Part shown: positions 44,620 to 53,000 of the stretch, in pieces
How positions within the stretch are numbered: the stretch's first letter is position 1
Layout: every line of letters starts with the position of its first letter
NCBI RefSeq assembly: GCF_006704125.1
Contig: NZ_VIGH01000006.1
Coordinates: 248,001 to 312,000 of the forward strand
DNA from: Rhodococcus spelaei
GTDB taxonomy: Bacteria > Actinomycetota > Actinomycetes > Mycobacteriales > Mycobacteriaceae
Length of the DNA stretch: 64,000 nucleotides
Direction: 5' to 3'
The notes under the pieces: generated by a model
The model's database searches: none
The model's input: only the letters and a program-made list of their open reading frames with translations
Told to the model about the DNA's origin: nothing
Translations under genes and position numbers: made by a program

Positions 44620-45350
44620 CCACGCTGCTGTGGCTGACCCTGCCGTACATCGCCCTGACGTCCTTCGTGGTGGGCCACATCTGGCGCTACCGCAAGGACC
44701 AGTTCGGCTGGACGACGCGATCCTCGCAGATGTACGAGAGCCGGCTGCTGCGCCTGGGCAGCCCGCTGTTCCACTTCGGCATCCTGGCCGTGCTCGCCGG
44801 GCACGTCGGCGGTGTGCTGATCCCGGCCGCCTGGACCGAGGCGATCGGACTGTCCGACCACTCGTATCACGTGATGGCGGTCGGTCTCGGCGTGCCCGCG
44901 GGGATCGCGACCGTGGTCGGACTGGGGATCCTGCTGTACCGGCGGATCACCGTCGTGAGCGTCCGGAAGGCCAGCAGCACCAGCGACAAGGTCATGTACG
45001 CGTTGTTCGTCGTCGTGATCGCCACCGGGATGTTCAACACCATGGGCGAGAACCTGATTCTCGGCACGTACGACTACCGGTCCACCGTCTCGCCGTGGTT
45101 CCGCAGCCTGTTCTCGTTGAGTCCGCAGCCGGATCTGATGGTCGGGGTGCCGTGGAGTTTCCAATTGCACGGTTTGACCGTTTTGGCATTACTTGCCATA
45201 TGGCCGTACACGCGTCTGGTGCACGTATTCAGTGCGCCGATCGGATATCTCGGTCGTCCGTACGTCGTGTACCGCAGCAAGGACCCCCGCCGACCTGGGG
45301 GAAACCGGTACGACCGGGCCTGGGAAACCGCGAACCGAAATAGGGCCTGA
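44616..45350 (+). CDS. narI: NarI, nitrate reductase gamma (cytochrome b) subunit
   Basis: 244 aa with five predicted membrane helices. It holds two b-type haems through conserved histidines (visible in VGHIWRY, FHFGILAVLAGHVGG and LHGLTVLALLAIWPYTRLVH). It oxidises menaquinol at the periplasmic side and feeds NarH. The start is a GTG at 44616 overlapping narJ. No narK transporter gene follows; two porin genes do. Confidence 0.96.
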   Translation: MTTLLWLTLPYIALTSFVVGHIWRYRKDQFGWTTRSSQMYESRLLRLGSPLFHFGILAVLAGHVGGVLIPAAWTEAIGLSDHSYHVMAVGLGVPAGIATVVGLGILLYRRITVVSVRKASSTSDKVMYALFVVVIATGMFNTMGENLILGTYDYRSTVSPWFRSLFSLSPQPDLMVGVPWSFQLHGLTVLALLAIWPYTRLVHVFSAPIGYLGRPYVVYRSKDPRRPGGNRYDRAWETANRNRA

Positions 45351-45439
45351 ACATGAGGCAGAAAGCCACGCGTACGCGCGAGCGATCAACTAGCGTCTGA
45401 ATGGAATCGAGGGTCCATCGTTGAATTCGTGACCTGGCG

Positions 45440-45482
45440 CGACACCGCGCTCGGGAAATCGACCGAACGGATGAGGATTTTC
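45440..45482 (+). promoter_or_regulatory. Conserved leader of the first mspA-like gene
   Basis: The stretch AATCGACCGAACGGAT with AGGA-TTTC directly before the ATG at 45483 is repeated, with two or three changes, before the second copy at about 46275-46311. It includes the ribosome site (AGGA). Its retention shows the duplication unit included the leader. Confidence 0.6.
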
Positions 45483-46208
45483 ATGACGGAGATTCGCAGG
45501 CAACGTCGTATTCGCACGGTCAACTCGAAGCGCGCGGTCAATTCGAAGCGCGCGGTCGCGGTTGCGGGGGTCGCAGTGGTGGGTCTGGTGTTCGGCACCG
45601 GGACCGCCGCCGCGGGCGTGGACAACGCCAACAGCCTCGTCGACTTCAGCGGCGACCGGGTCGAGGTGTCCCAGGGCGACACCCAGATCAACGCGGTGCC
45701 GCCGCTGGACAGCTCGCCGCTGAGCCGCGAGTTCTTCCACAACGGCTACGCCGAGGTGCAGATCACCGGACCCCACGCGGCGGATGCCAAGGCCACCAAG
45801 CTGACCTTCGGATACCAACTCGGCTATCCGATCGCGTTGACGGGCGCAACCATCCAGCTCAACACCCCGAGACTCGGCTTCGAACTCGAATCCACCAACG
45901 CCCTCACTCTCGGCCTGCAGCAGGGCACCAACCCCAACCTCGGCCTGGCCGTGGGCGGACGCGGCGAACTCCTCGGCGACATCATCCCCCAGCAGAACTT
46001 CACCTTCGACCTCCAGCCCGGCGGCATCACCGACGTCCCCCTCATCAAGGACAAGTCCTTCGACGGTCCGGGCGCGCGCCTCCGTCTCGCCGGGGTGCAC
46101 GGCAGCGTGTCGGGAGCGATCGGCCAGGTGACGATCCGTCCGTACGCCCGAGCCGAGATGGATTCCGGCGACATCGTGATGACCTACGGTGCGCCCGTGC
46201 CGCTGTAG
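45483..46208 (+). CDS. MspA-family outer-membrane porin, copy 1
   Basis: 241 aa. A Sec signal peptide ends at about residue 45 (TGTAAA, then GVDNANSLVDFSGDRVEV). The mature chain aligns along its length with mycobacterial MspA: LDSSPLSREFFHNGYAEVQITGP, LTFGYQLGYPIAL and the C-terminal IRPYARAEMDSGDIVMTYG. MspA proteins form octameric channels in the mycolate outer membrane for small hydrophilic solutes. Where MspA has Asp-Asp in its constriction loop, this protein has GFELESTN, so channel charge differs. The n-region carries a tandem duplication (VNSKRA VNSKRA). It follows narI by 132 bp. Confidence 0.93.
   Translation: MTEIRRQRRIRTVNSKRAVNSKRAVAVAGVAVVGLVFGTGTAAAGVDNANSLVDFSGDRVEVSQGDTQINAVPPLDSSPLSREFFHNGYAEVQITGPHAADAKATKLTFGYQLGYPIALTGATIQLNTPRLGFELESTNALTLGLQQGTNPNLGLAVGGRGELLGDIIPQQNFTFDLQPGGITDVPLIKDKSFDGPGARLRLAGVHGSVSGAIGQVTIRPYARAEMDSGDIVMTYGAPVPL
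45525..45560 (+). repeat. 18-bp tandem duplication in the first porin signal peptide
   Basis: The unit GTCAACTCGAAGCGCGCG is followed immediately by GTCAATTCGAAGCGCGCG (one base different), giving VNSKRA twice. The paralogue downstream has one unit only (VNSGRA), which explains its six-residue shorter length. Confidence 0.85.
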
Positions 46209-46222
46209 ACCGCAGCCCGTCC

Positions 46223-46265
46223 GGACCGGAATCGCTCCCGCTGCATCGGTGAACGATTCCGGTCC
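46223..46265 (+). terminator. Hairpin between the two porin genes
   Basis: Perfect 12-bp arms GGACCGGAATCG (46223-46234) and CGATTCCGGTCC (46254-46265), 19-nt loop, 14 bp after the stop codon of copy 1. It probably terminates or stabilises the first transcript. Confidence 0.65.
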
Positions 46266-46311
46266 GCCCGCGCCACATTGATGGGAATCGACCGAACGGA
46301 TCAGGACTTTC

Positions 46312-47019
46312 ATGACGGAGACTCGCAATCAGCGTCGAATTCGCAAGGTCAACTCCGGGCGCGCCCTGGCCGTCGCATGCGTCTCCGTGGTCGGGCTGGT
46401 GTTCGGCACCGGGACCGCCGCCGCGGGCGTGGACAACGCCAACAGCCTCGTCGACTTCAGCGGCGACCGGATCGAGGTGTCCCAGGGCGACACCCAGATC
46501 AACGCGGTGCCGCCGCTCGACAGCTCGCCGCTGAGCCGCGAGTTCTTCCACAACGGCTACGCCGAGGTGCAGATCACCGGACCCCACGCGGCGGACGCCA
46601 AGGCCACCAAGCTGACCTTCGGATACCAGCTCGGCTATCCGATCGCGTTGACCGGCGCAACCATCCAGCTCAACACCCCGAGCCTCGGCTTCGAACTCGA
46701 AACCACCAACGCCCTCACTCTCGGCCTGCAGCAGGGCACCAACCCCGACCTCGGCCTGGCCCTGGGCGGACGCGCCGAACTCCTCGGCGACATCATCCCT
46801 CAGCAGAACTTCACCCTCGACCTCCAGCCCGGCGGCATCACCGACGTCCCCCTGGTCAAAGACAAGGCCTTCGACGGGCCCGGGACCCGGATTCGGCTCG
46901 CCGGCGTGCACGGCAGTGTGTCGGGGGCGATCGGCCCGGTCACCATCCGTCCCTACGCCCGAGCCGAGACGGCTGCCGGCGACATCGTGATGACCTACGG
47001 GGCCCCGGTCCCGCTGTGA
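46312..47019 (+). CDS. MspA-family outer-membrane porin, copy 2
   Basis: 235 aa, nearly identical to copy 1 over the mature region; most changes are in the signal peptide (MTETRNQRRIRKVNSGRALAV) and at scattered positions such as R/S in TPRLGF/TPSLGF and S/A in DKSFDG/DKAFDG. It should form the same type of channel, perhaps mixed oligomers. The ATG at 46312 is fixed by alignment with copy 1 and the shared leader. The duplication is recent or kept uniform by gene conversion. Confidence 0.93.
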   Translation: MTETRNQRRIRKVNSGRALAVACVSVVGLVFGTGTAAAGVDNANSLVDFSGDRIEVSQGDTQINAVPPLDSSPLSREFFHNGYAEVQITGPHAADAKATKLTFGYQLGYPIALTGATIQLNTPSLGFELETTNALTLGLQQGTNPDLGLALGGRAELLGDIIPQQNFTLDLQPGGITDVPLVKDKAFDGPGTRIRLAGVHGSVSGAIGPVTIRPYARAETAAGDIVMTYGAPVPL

Positions 47020-47038
47020 GGCACGACTGAACGACAAC

Positions 47039-47081
47039 GGACGAGAGCCGGGGACTCCACCACGGTCCCCGCCTCCCGTCC
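47039..47081 (+). terminator. Hairpin after the second porin gene
   Basis: 17-nt arms (47039-47055, 47065-47081) with two mismatches and a 9-nt loop, GGACG...CGGGGAC pairing with GTCCCCG...CGTCC. It lies 20 bp after the porin stop codon and separates it from the Jet genes. Confidence 0.55.
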
Positions 47082-47169
47082 GTCGCAGGGGAGTCCCCGC
47101 CGCCACGGCCGACGCACCGAAGCATCCCGACTGTCACGGGCCGTCCCCGCGCTCCCCTACCCTGTCACG

Positions 47170-48696
47170 GTGAGCACATCCGACCCGGACCACGCGACGT
47201 CCCGCGACGCGTTCGCGCGCGACGACCGGCTGCGGCTGTTCGCGTTCACCGCCGCGGAGAAGCGCGCCGACTACCTGTGGGTGCTGCGGGCCTTCGATCA
47301 CGCGCGCGTCAACTACGTGGTGCTGCTGCACGCCGGCGACGTGGTCGACACGCTGCACAGGATCGCCTCGGACCAGTCCGCCACCGCATTCACCGCGGCG
47401 GAGGTCACACCCCTGCTCGAGCAGCTGCACGTCTGGGGACTGCTCGAACGCAGCTACGACGGCACCCGGGCGGCCAGTCTCGCGGAGTATCGGAACCGGC
47501 ACTACGTCTACCAGTTCAGTCAGGTCGGCTACCAGGCGTTCCGGGCGGTGGAGGACGTGCTCGGCGCGCGACTCGACGAGGCGGCGCTCTCGCGGCTCGC
47601 GCTGCCGGACCTGCTGGCGGACCTGAGCGAGTTGGCGGCGGCCAACCGGGCGGCGGACGGCGACCTGATCTACCGCAAGCTCAGCCGGCTCGACTCGACG
47701 CTCTCGGACATGGCGGATCGGGCAGCGCAGTTCTACCTCACGCTCGGAGATCTGGTCCGCACCACGGAGATCACCCCCGAGTCGTTCCTGCTGCACAAGG
47801 ATGCCCTGCTCACACACATGCGCGAATTCAGCTCCGACCTGGCGCGGTACGCACCGAAGCTGGCGGCGGCGATCGCGGTCGTCGAGGAGTCCGGCATCGA
47901 CCGGCTCGTCGCGCGCGCCGCGGCCAGTGACGAGCGGGTGTTCCTTCCGTTCGAGGAACGCGAGGCGGACTGGGCGGCCCGCTGGGCCGGGCTCACGCAG
48001 TGGTTCGTGGCCAACTCCGCGGGTCCGGGCGAGTCCGGCCTGAGCGAGTCCGAACGGCTGCGCGAGGGGACGATGAGCGCGATCGCCGCGGTGCTCTCAC
48101 TGTTGCGCCGGGTCACCGAGACCCGCCGGGGCGGGGTGAGCCGCGAGAGTCAGCTGCGGCACCTGGCGGGGTGGTTCGCCGCCACGCCGTCCGAGGACGC
48201 CGCGCACGCGCTTTTCGAGGCGGTCTTCGACCTGGGCCGGCCGCGCCACCTGTCGATGGTGCATCCGGACGCCGACGTCATCCCGGACTCGCGATCCTGG
48301 TGGGAGGCACCGCCGGTGGAAATCTCGCGCACCCTCGCCGAGACCGGTCGCACCGCCTCGCCCGGACTGCCCGGCCGGGTGCAGCGCAACGACGCGAGCG
48401 TTCGCCGGCTCCGCGACGCGCAGCTGTCCGCCCAGCGGGCCCGCGCGGAGGCGGCCCGCTCGCTGGCCTCCGGCGGCGTGTACGACCGGGAACTCGACGA
48501 GCAGGAGACCGAGGTGCTGCTCGGCCTGCTCAATGCCGCCCTGTCGGCGCGGGTCCCGGTCAGCGGCACCGTGAAGAGCTCCACCGGGTCCGACAGCGGG
48601 GTGCGGCTGACGTTGACCCCGGATGCCGAGTCGACGACGGTGCGGACCGCCCGCGGCAACCTGCACCTGGACCGCCTGCGGGTGAGTGTGCGATGA
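47170..48696 (+). CDS. jetA: JetA-type Wadjet subunit (TIGR02677 / DUF2397)
   Basis: 508 aa. Matches the TIGR02677 family in its N terminus (LRLFAFTAAEKRADYLWVLRAFDHARVNYVVLLHAGDV) and in the central EREADWAARWAGLTQWF region. In type III Wadjet systems this is JetA, the kleisin-like/winged-helix partner of the SMC subunit in a condensin-like complex that recognises and attacks circular plasmids. The start is a GTG at 47170. Its stop overlaps the jetB start (ATGA), and jetC follows closely, so all three are one operon. Confidence 0.88.
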   Translation: MSTSDPDHATSRDAFARDDRLRLFAFTAAEKRADYLWVLRAFDHARVNYVVLLHAGDVVDTLHRIASDQSATAFTAAEVTPLLEQLHVWGLLERSYDGTRAASLAEYRNRHYVYQFSQVGYQAFRAVEDVLGARLDEAALSRLALPDLLADLSELAAANRAADGDLIYRKLSRLDSTLSDMADRAAQFYLTLGDLVRTTEITPESFLLHKDALLTHMREFSSDLARYAPKLAAAIAVVEESGIDRLVARAAASDERVFLPFEEREADWAARWAGLTQWFVANSAGPGESGLSESERLREGTMSAIAAVLSLLRRVTETRRGGVSRESQLRHLAGWFAATPSEDAAHALFEAVFDLGRPRHLSMVHPDADVIPDSRSWWEAPPVEISRTLAETGRTASPGLPGRVQRNDASVRRLRDAQLSAQRARAEAARSLASGGVYDRELDEQETEVLLGLLNAALSARVPVSGTVKSSTGSDSGVRLTLTPDAESTTVRTARGNLHLDRLRVSVR

Positions 48697-50045
48697 GGGC
48701 CCGTGAGATCGCGCCGCTGTCGCTGGACTCCTACCGCCGCGCCGCCCGCATCATCTTGTCCAATCACCTTGTCACGCAGAGCTACCCGGATCGCAATGCC
48801 CTCGGCCTGCTGCGGAACTGGGCAACGGAGCTGCGCGACGACCTGCTCGAGTTGTTCGGCTACCGCCTCGAGGTCACCGAGACCACGGCCCGGCTGTTCA
48901 CCTGCCACGACCGACTCGACGCGACCGCGCCGGCACGCACCGGCACCGACCGCGCCTTCGACCGGCACCGCTACGCGTACCTGGCGCTGGCGCTGGCCGC
49001 GCTCGGGCGCGCAGGCAACCAGATCACCCTCTCCGAGCTCGCCGACCACGTCGCCGCCGACGCTGCCCAGGTCGAGGGCGTCGACCTGGCCACCGACCGG
49101 GCCGCCGACCGCGACGCCTTCGTCGATGCGGTGGGCTGGCTCGCGGCGCGGGGTGCCATCGCGCTGGCCGACGGCGACGCGGTCGGGTGGGCGGCGAACC
49201 CCTCGGACGGCGAGGCGCTGTACGACATCGACCGGTCGGTGGTGACGGCACTGTTCCGCCCGCCACGGGCGCTGCAGCACCTGACCTCGATCCGCGGGCT
49301 GATGAGCGGCAGCGCCGACGAGGCACCCGCCCGGGAGGTCGCGCGCCGCGTCCGGCGTGCCCTCGTCGAGCGCCCCGTCGTCTACGCCGGCGAACTCGAC
49401 GACGACGAGGCACTGCAGCTGGCGCTCCCCCGGACCGCGGCCGACGTCGAGTTCCTCACCGGCCTGGTCGCCGAGCGGCGGGCCGAGGGCATCGCGCTGA
49501 TCGACCCGACCGGACGGCTGTCGGACCTGCGCTTCCCCAGCACCGGGACGATCGCCCAGGCAGCGCTGCTCCTGGCGGGTGAGATCGCCGACCGGGTGCT
49601 CGATCCCGACGCGCCGGAGCTCGTGCGGCTCCCACTGCCCGACCCGGACACCGTCGACCTGGTCGACCAACTCGACGGTGCGATTCCCGCTGCGGGCGTG
49701 TTCCGCGATCTCGCCGACGAGTCCACCGAACACGCTGCGCCGGTGCACGATTCGCCACACGAGGTGCCCACGTACCCGCTCGTCGAGGACAGTTGGATCG
49801 TCGAGACGGTGCGTGACCTGGTGGCACGCTTCGGGCGGACCTTCGCCGCGCAGTGGCAGGCCGATCACGCCGGGCTGCGCGAGCAGGCGGTCGCGTTGCT
49901 CGACAAGCAGCGACTGGTGCGCTCGACGCCCGGTGGGGTGCTGGTGCTGCCCGCGCTGGCGCGGTACCGGGACGTCGTCGTCACCGTTCGCGATCGGGAC
50001 GCCGAGCCGGAACTGTTCACCGAACCCGTCCCGAGCGATCACTAG
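48693..50045 (+). CDS. jetB: JetB-type Wadjet subunit (TIGR02678 / DUF2398)
   Basis: 450 aa. Matches TIGR02678 in AARIILSNHLVTQSYPDRNALGLLRNWATELRDDL and in LRFPSTGTIAQAALLLAGEI. In Wadjet it is the KITE-like, winged-helix dimer subunit that bridges JetA and the SMC heads. No enzymatic motif is present or expected. The ATG at 48693 overlaps the jetA stop codon. The gap to jetC is 20 bp. Confidence 0.88.
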   Translation: MRAREIAPLSLDSYRRAARIILSNHLVTQSYPDRNALGLLRNWATELRDDLLELFGYRLEVTETTARLFTCHDRLDATAPARTGTDRAFDRHRYAYLALALAALGRAGNQITLSELADHVAADAAQVEGVDLATDRAADRDAFVDAVGWLAARGAIALADGDAVGWAANPSDGEALYDIDRSVVTALFRPPRALQHLTSIRGLMSGSADEAPAREVARRVRRALVERPVVYAGELDDDEALQLALPRTAADVEFLTGLVAERRAEGIALIDPTGRLSDLRFPSTGTIAQAALLLAGEIADRVLDPDAPELVRLPLPDPDTVDLVDQLDGAIPAAGVFRDLADESTEHAAPVHDSPHEVPTYPLVEDSWIVETVRDLVARFGRTFAAQWQADHAGLREQAVALLDKQRLVRSTPGGVLVLPALARYRDVVVTVRDRDAEPELFTEPVPSDH

Positions 50046-50065
50046 AGAGTAGAGGCAGATTTCGC

Positions 50066-53000
50066 ATGGCTAGCGCGCGCTTTCGTCCCACCCGGGCCGG
50101 GATCATCAACCTCTGGGACTACCGCGACCAGGAGTTCTCCTTCGCCGACGGCCGGCTGGTGCTGCGCGGGCCCAACGGCTCGGGCAAGACCAAGGCGCTC
50201 GAGGTGCTCTTCCCGTTCGTGCTCGACGGACGCATCGAGCCCCGTCGGCTCAACCCGTTCGCGGGCGAGGAGCGGACGATGAAGTCCAACCTGCTCTACC
50301 GCGGCGACGACAGCGCCCACTCCTACGTCTGGATGGAGTTCGCCCGGGGCTCACAGGATGATCCGGAGGCCGTCACCGTCGGGATCGGGATGCGCGCGAC
50401 CCGGCAGAACGACAAGGTCACCCGGTGGCACTTCGTCGCGGACGGCCGTCTCGGCGTTGACTTCTCACTGCTCGGCAACGGCGACCAGCCGCTGACCAAG
50501 CGCCAGCTCGCGGAGCAGATCGGCTCCGACGCCATCACCGACCGGCCGGTCGACTACCGCGCCGCGATCGACGCGCGACTGTTCGGCCTCGGCGCCGAGC
50601 GCTACGACCAACTGATCAACCTGATCCTCACGTTGCGCCGCCCCCAGCTGGCCAAGAACCTCGACCCCAAGGGACTGTCTCAGGCCCTGACCGACGGACT
50701 GCGCCCCCTCGACGAGCAACTGCTGCTCGAGGCGGCTCGCTCCTTCAGCGACATGGAGGAGGTCGGGCGCGCACTCGAAGGCCTCGCGGCCGCCGACCAG
50801 GCCGCTCAGAGCTTCGTCGGCGTGTACACGAAATACCTACGGCAGCAGGCCCGTACCGACGTCGAGCAGGTCTCGCGCCGGCTGGAGGCGGTCGCGGACG
50901 CGGTGTCGTCGCTCGCCGACGCCGCCGATCTGCAGGACCGGCGGCAGCAGGAGCGGGTCGCCGCGCAGGAGCGCAGCGAGTCCGCCGAGCGCGAGCTGGA
51001 ACTGGCCAAGGCCGAGAAGGAGGCCCTCGAGCAGTCCAGCGCCTACAACGGCAAGCAGCAGCTCGACGATCTGGGCGCCGCGGTCGCCCAGCTCGAGCAG
51101 TCCACCCGGCAGCAGGCCGACAAGGCACGCAAGGCGCAGTCCAGCCTGTCCCAGCGCGCCGAGGAGGCGGCGCAGTCCGCCGCGAAGGTCACCCGGTCGG
51201 CGGAGGCGCAGGCCCGGTCGGAGGACGAACTGCAGTCCGCCGCAGAGGATGCCGGGATCGCCTGGACTCCCCTTCCCGCGACCGCGCGGGGCGACCAGAT
51301 CACCGCCGCCGTGCGCGGGCACGCCGAGGAACGCGACGGCGACGTCCGCACTGTCCGGGCGGCGCTGACCCTGGTCGAGAAGGCGGCCACGGAGCGCGTG
51401 CGTGCCGAACGGGCCGCCGACCGGGGGCGGGAACTGCTGGAGGCCGCGACTGCCGCGGTCAAGGAGGCGGAGGCGGACGCCGCCGTCGCCCGCACCGACT
51501 GCGCCACCACCGTCCGAACCTGGTGGACCAAGCACTCGTCGCTGTACTCGTCGATCGGGGTGCGCAGCGACCTGTTCGTCGCGCTGCACGAGTCGGTCGC
51601 CGAGATCGGTGACGACGCCGCACCGGGTTTCGCGGCGATCCTGGCCGAGCACACCGAGCAGGGGGTCGAAGGCGTGCGGATGCGTCGCCGCGAGGCCGCC
51701 GGAGAGATCGACCGATCACACGCCGCGGTGGCGGAGTTCGCTGCCGACCGCGCCCGGATCCAGGCCGAACGCGACGACGCACCACCGGCTTTCGCGGCCC
51801 GCACCGGTTCCCGCGAGGACCTCGCCGGCGCTCCGCTGTGGCGCCTGGTGCGGTTCGCCGACGACGTCTCGGCCACGGACGCGGCGGGGATCGAGTCCGC
51901 ACTGCAGGCCGCGAACCTCCTCGACGGCTGGGTGTACGGCGGATCCGACGCGGCCCCGGAGGCCGAGTCCGAGCAGTACCTGATCGCGCTGCCCGTCGAC
52001 CGCCGACCGTCCGGCCCGACCCTCGCCGACGTCCTGCTCGTCGAACCGGACGCGGGCGTACCCGAGGACCGCGTCACCGCCTTGCTGGAATCGATTGCCC
52101 TGCGGCGGGATTCGGGTTCGGACACGGCCGAGGTCGAGATCGACGTGGACGGCCGATTCGGGCAGGGCGTCCAGCGCGGCCGGCATCTCAAGGCCGAGGC
52201 CGAGTACATCGGGACCACCGCCCGTGCCCGCCGAAGGCAGCAGCGTCTCGCCGAACTCGACGCCGCGATCGAGCAGTCGCAGGCACAGGCCGAGGCCGCC
52301 GCGACCGCGCAGCAGACGGCCGGCGACACGCTCGCCGCCCTGACCGCGGCCGCGAAGGCGCTGCCCCGGACCACTGCGGTGCTCACGGCGTTGCGGGCGG
52401 TCGCCGAGTCTGCGGGCGCACTGCGCTCGCGCTCCGAGTCGGCCGCCGCGACCCAGCGCGAACTCGACCAGGCCATCGCGGACCTGAGCGCGAAGGAGAA
52501 GAAGCTGCGGACCACCGCCGTCGCGCACCACACTCCGCAACAGGCGCGCGAACTCGACTCACTGGCCGCCGCCATCGCGCACTTCGAGAAGCAGGGCGAC
52601 CTGGTGCTGCGGAGCCGCCGCGACCGGGAGAAGGAGATCGAGCACCAGCGCGAGGCCGACGACCGGCACGCCGAGGCCCGCGACGTGGCCGAGGAGTTCG
52701 CGGAGGAGGTCGCGATCGCCCAGGAGCGGCTCGCCCAGCAGGTGCAGCGTCTGGCGACCCTGCGCGAGTCCCTCGGGGCGGGCGCCGAGCAGATCGAGGC
52801 GGACCTGGACCGGGTGCGGGCGAAGATCGAGGCCGCCGCCGCGGAGCAGCGGTCGGCCCGCAAGGCGCACGAGGCGGCGGTCGAGCAGATCGGCAAGGCC
52901 GAGGGCGCCTGCAACACCGCGGTCGAGGGACTGCGCAGCGCGTTGACCGAGACCCGTTCCGACGCGGACCGGCTGGCGCCGTACGCCCACCGCGACCTGC

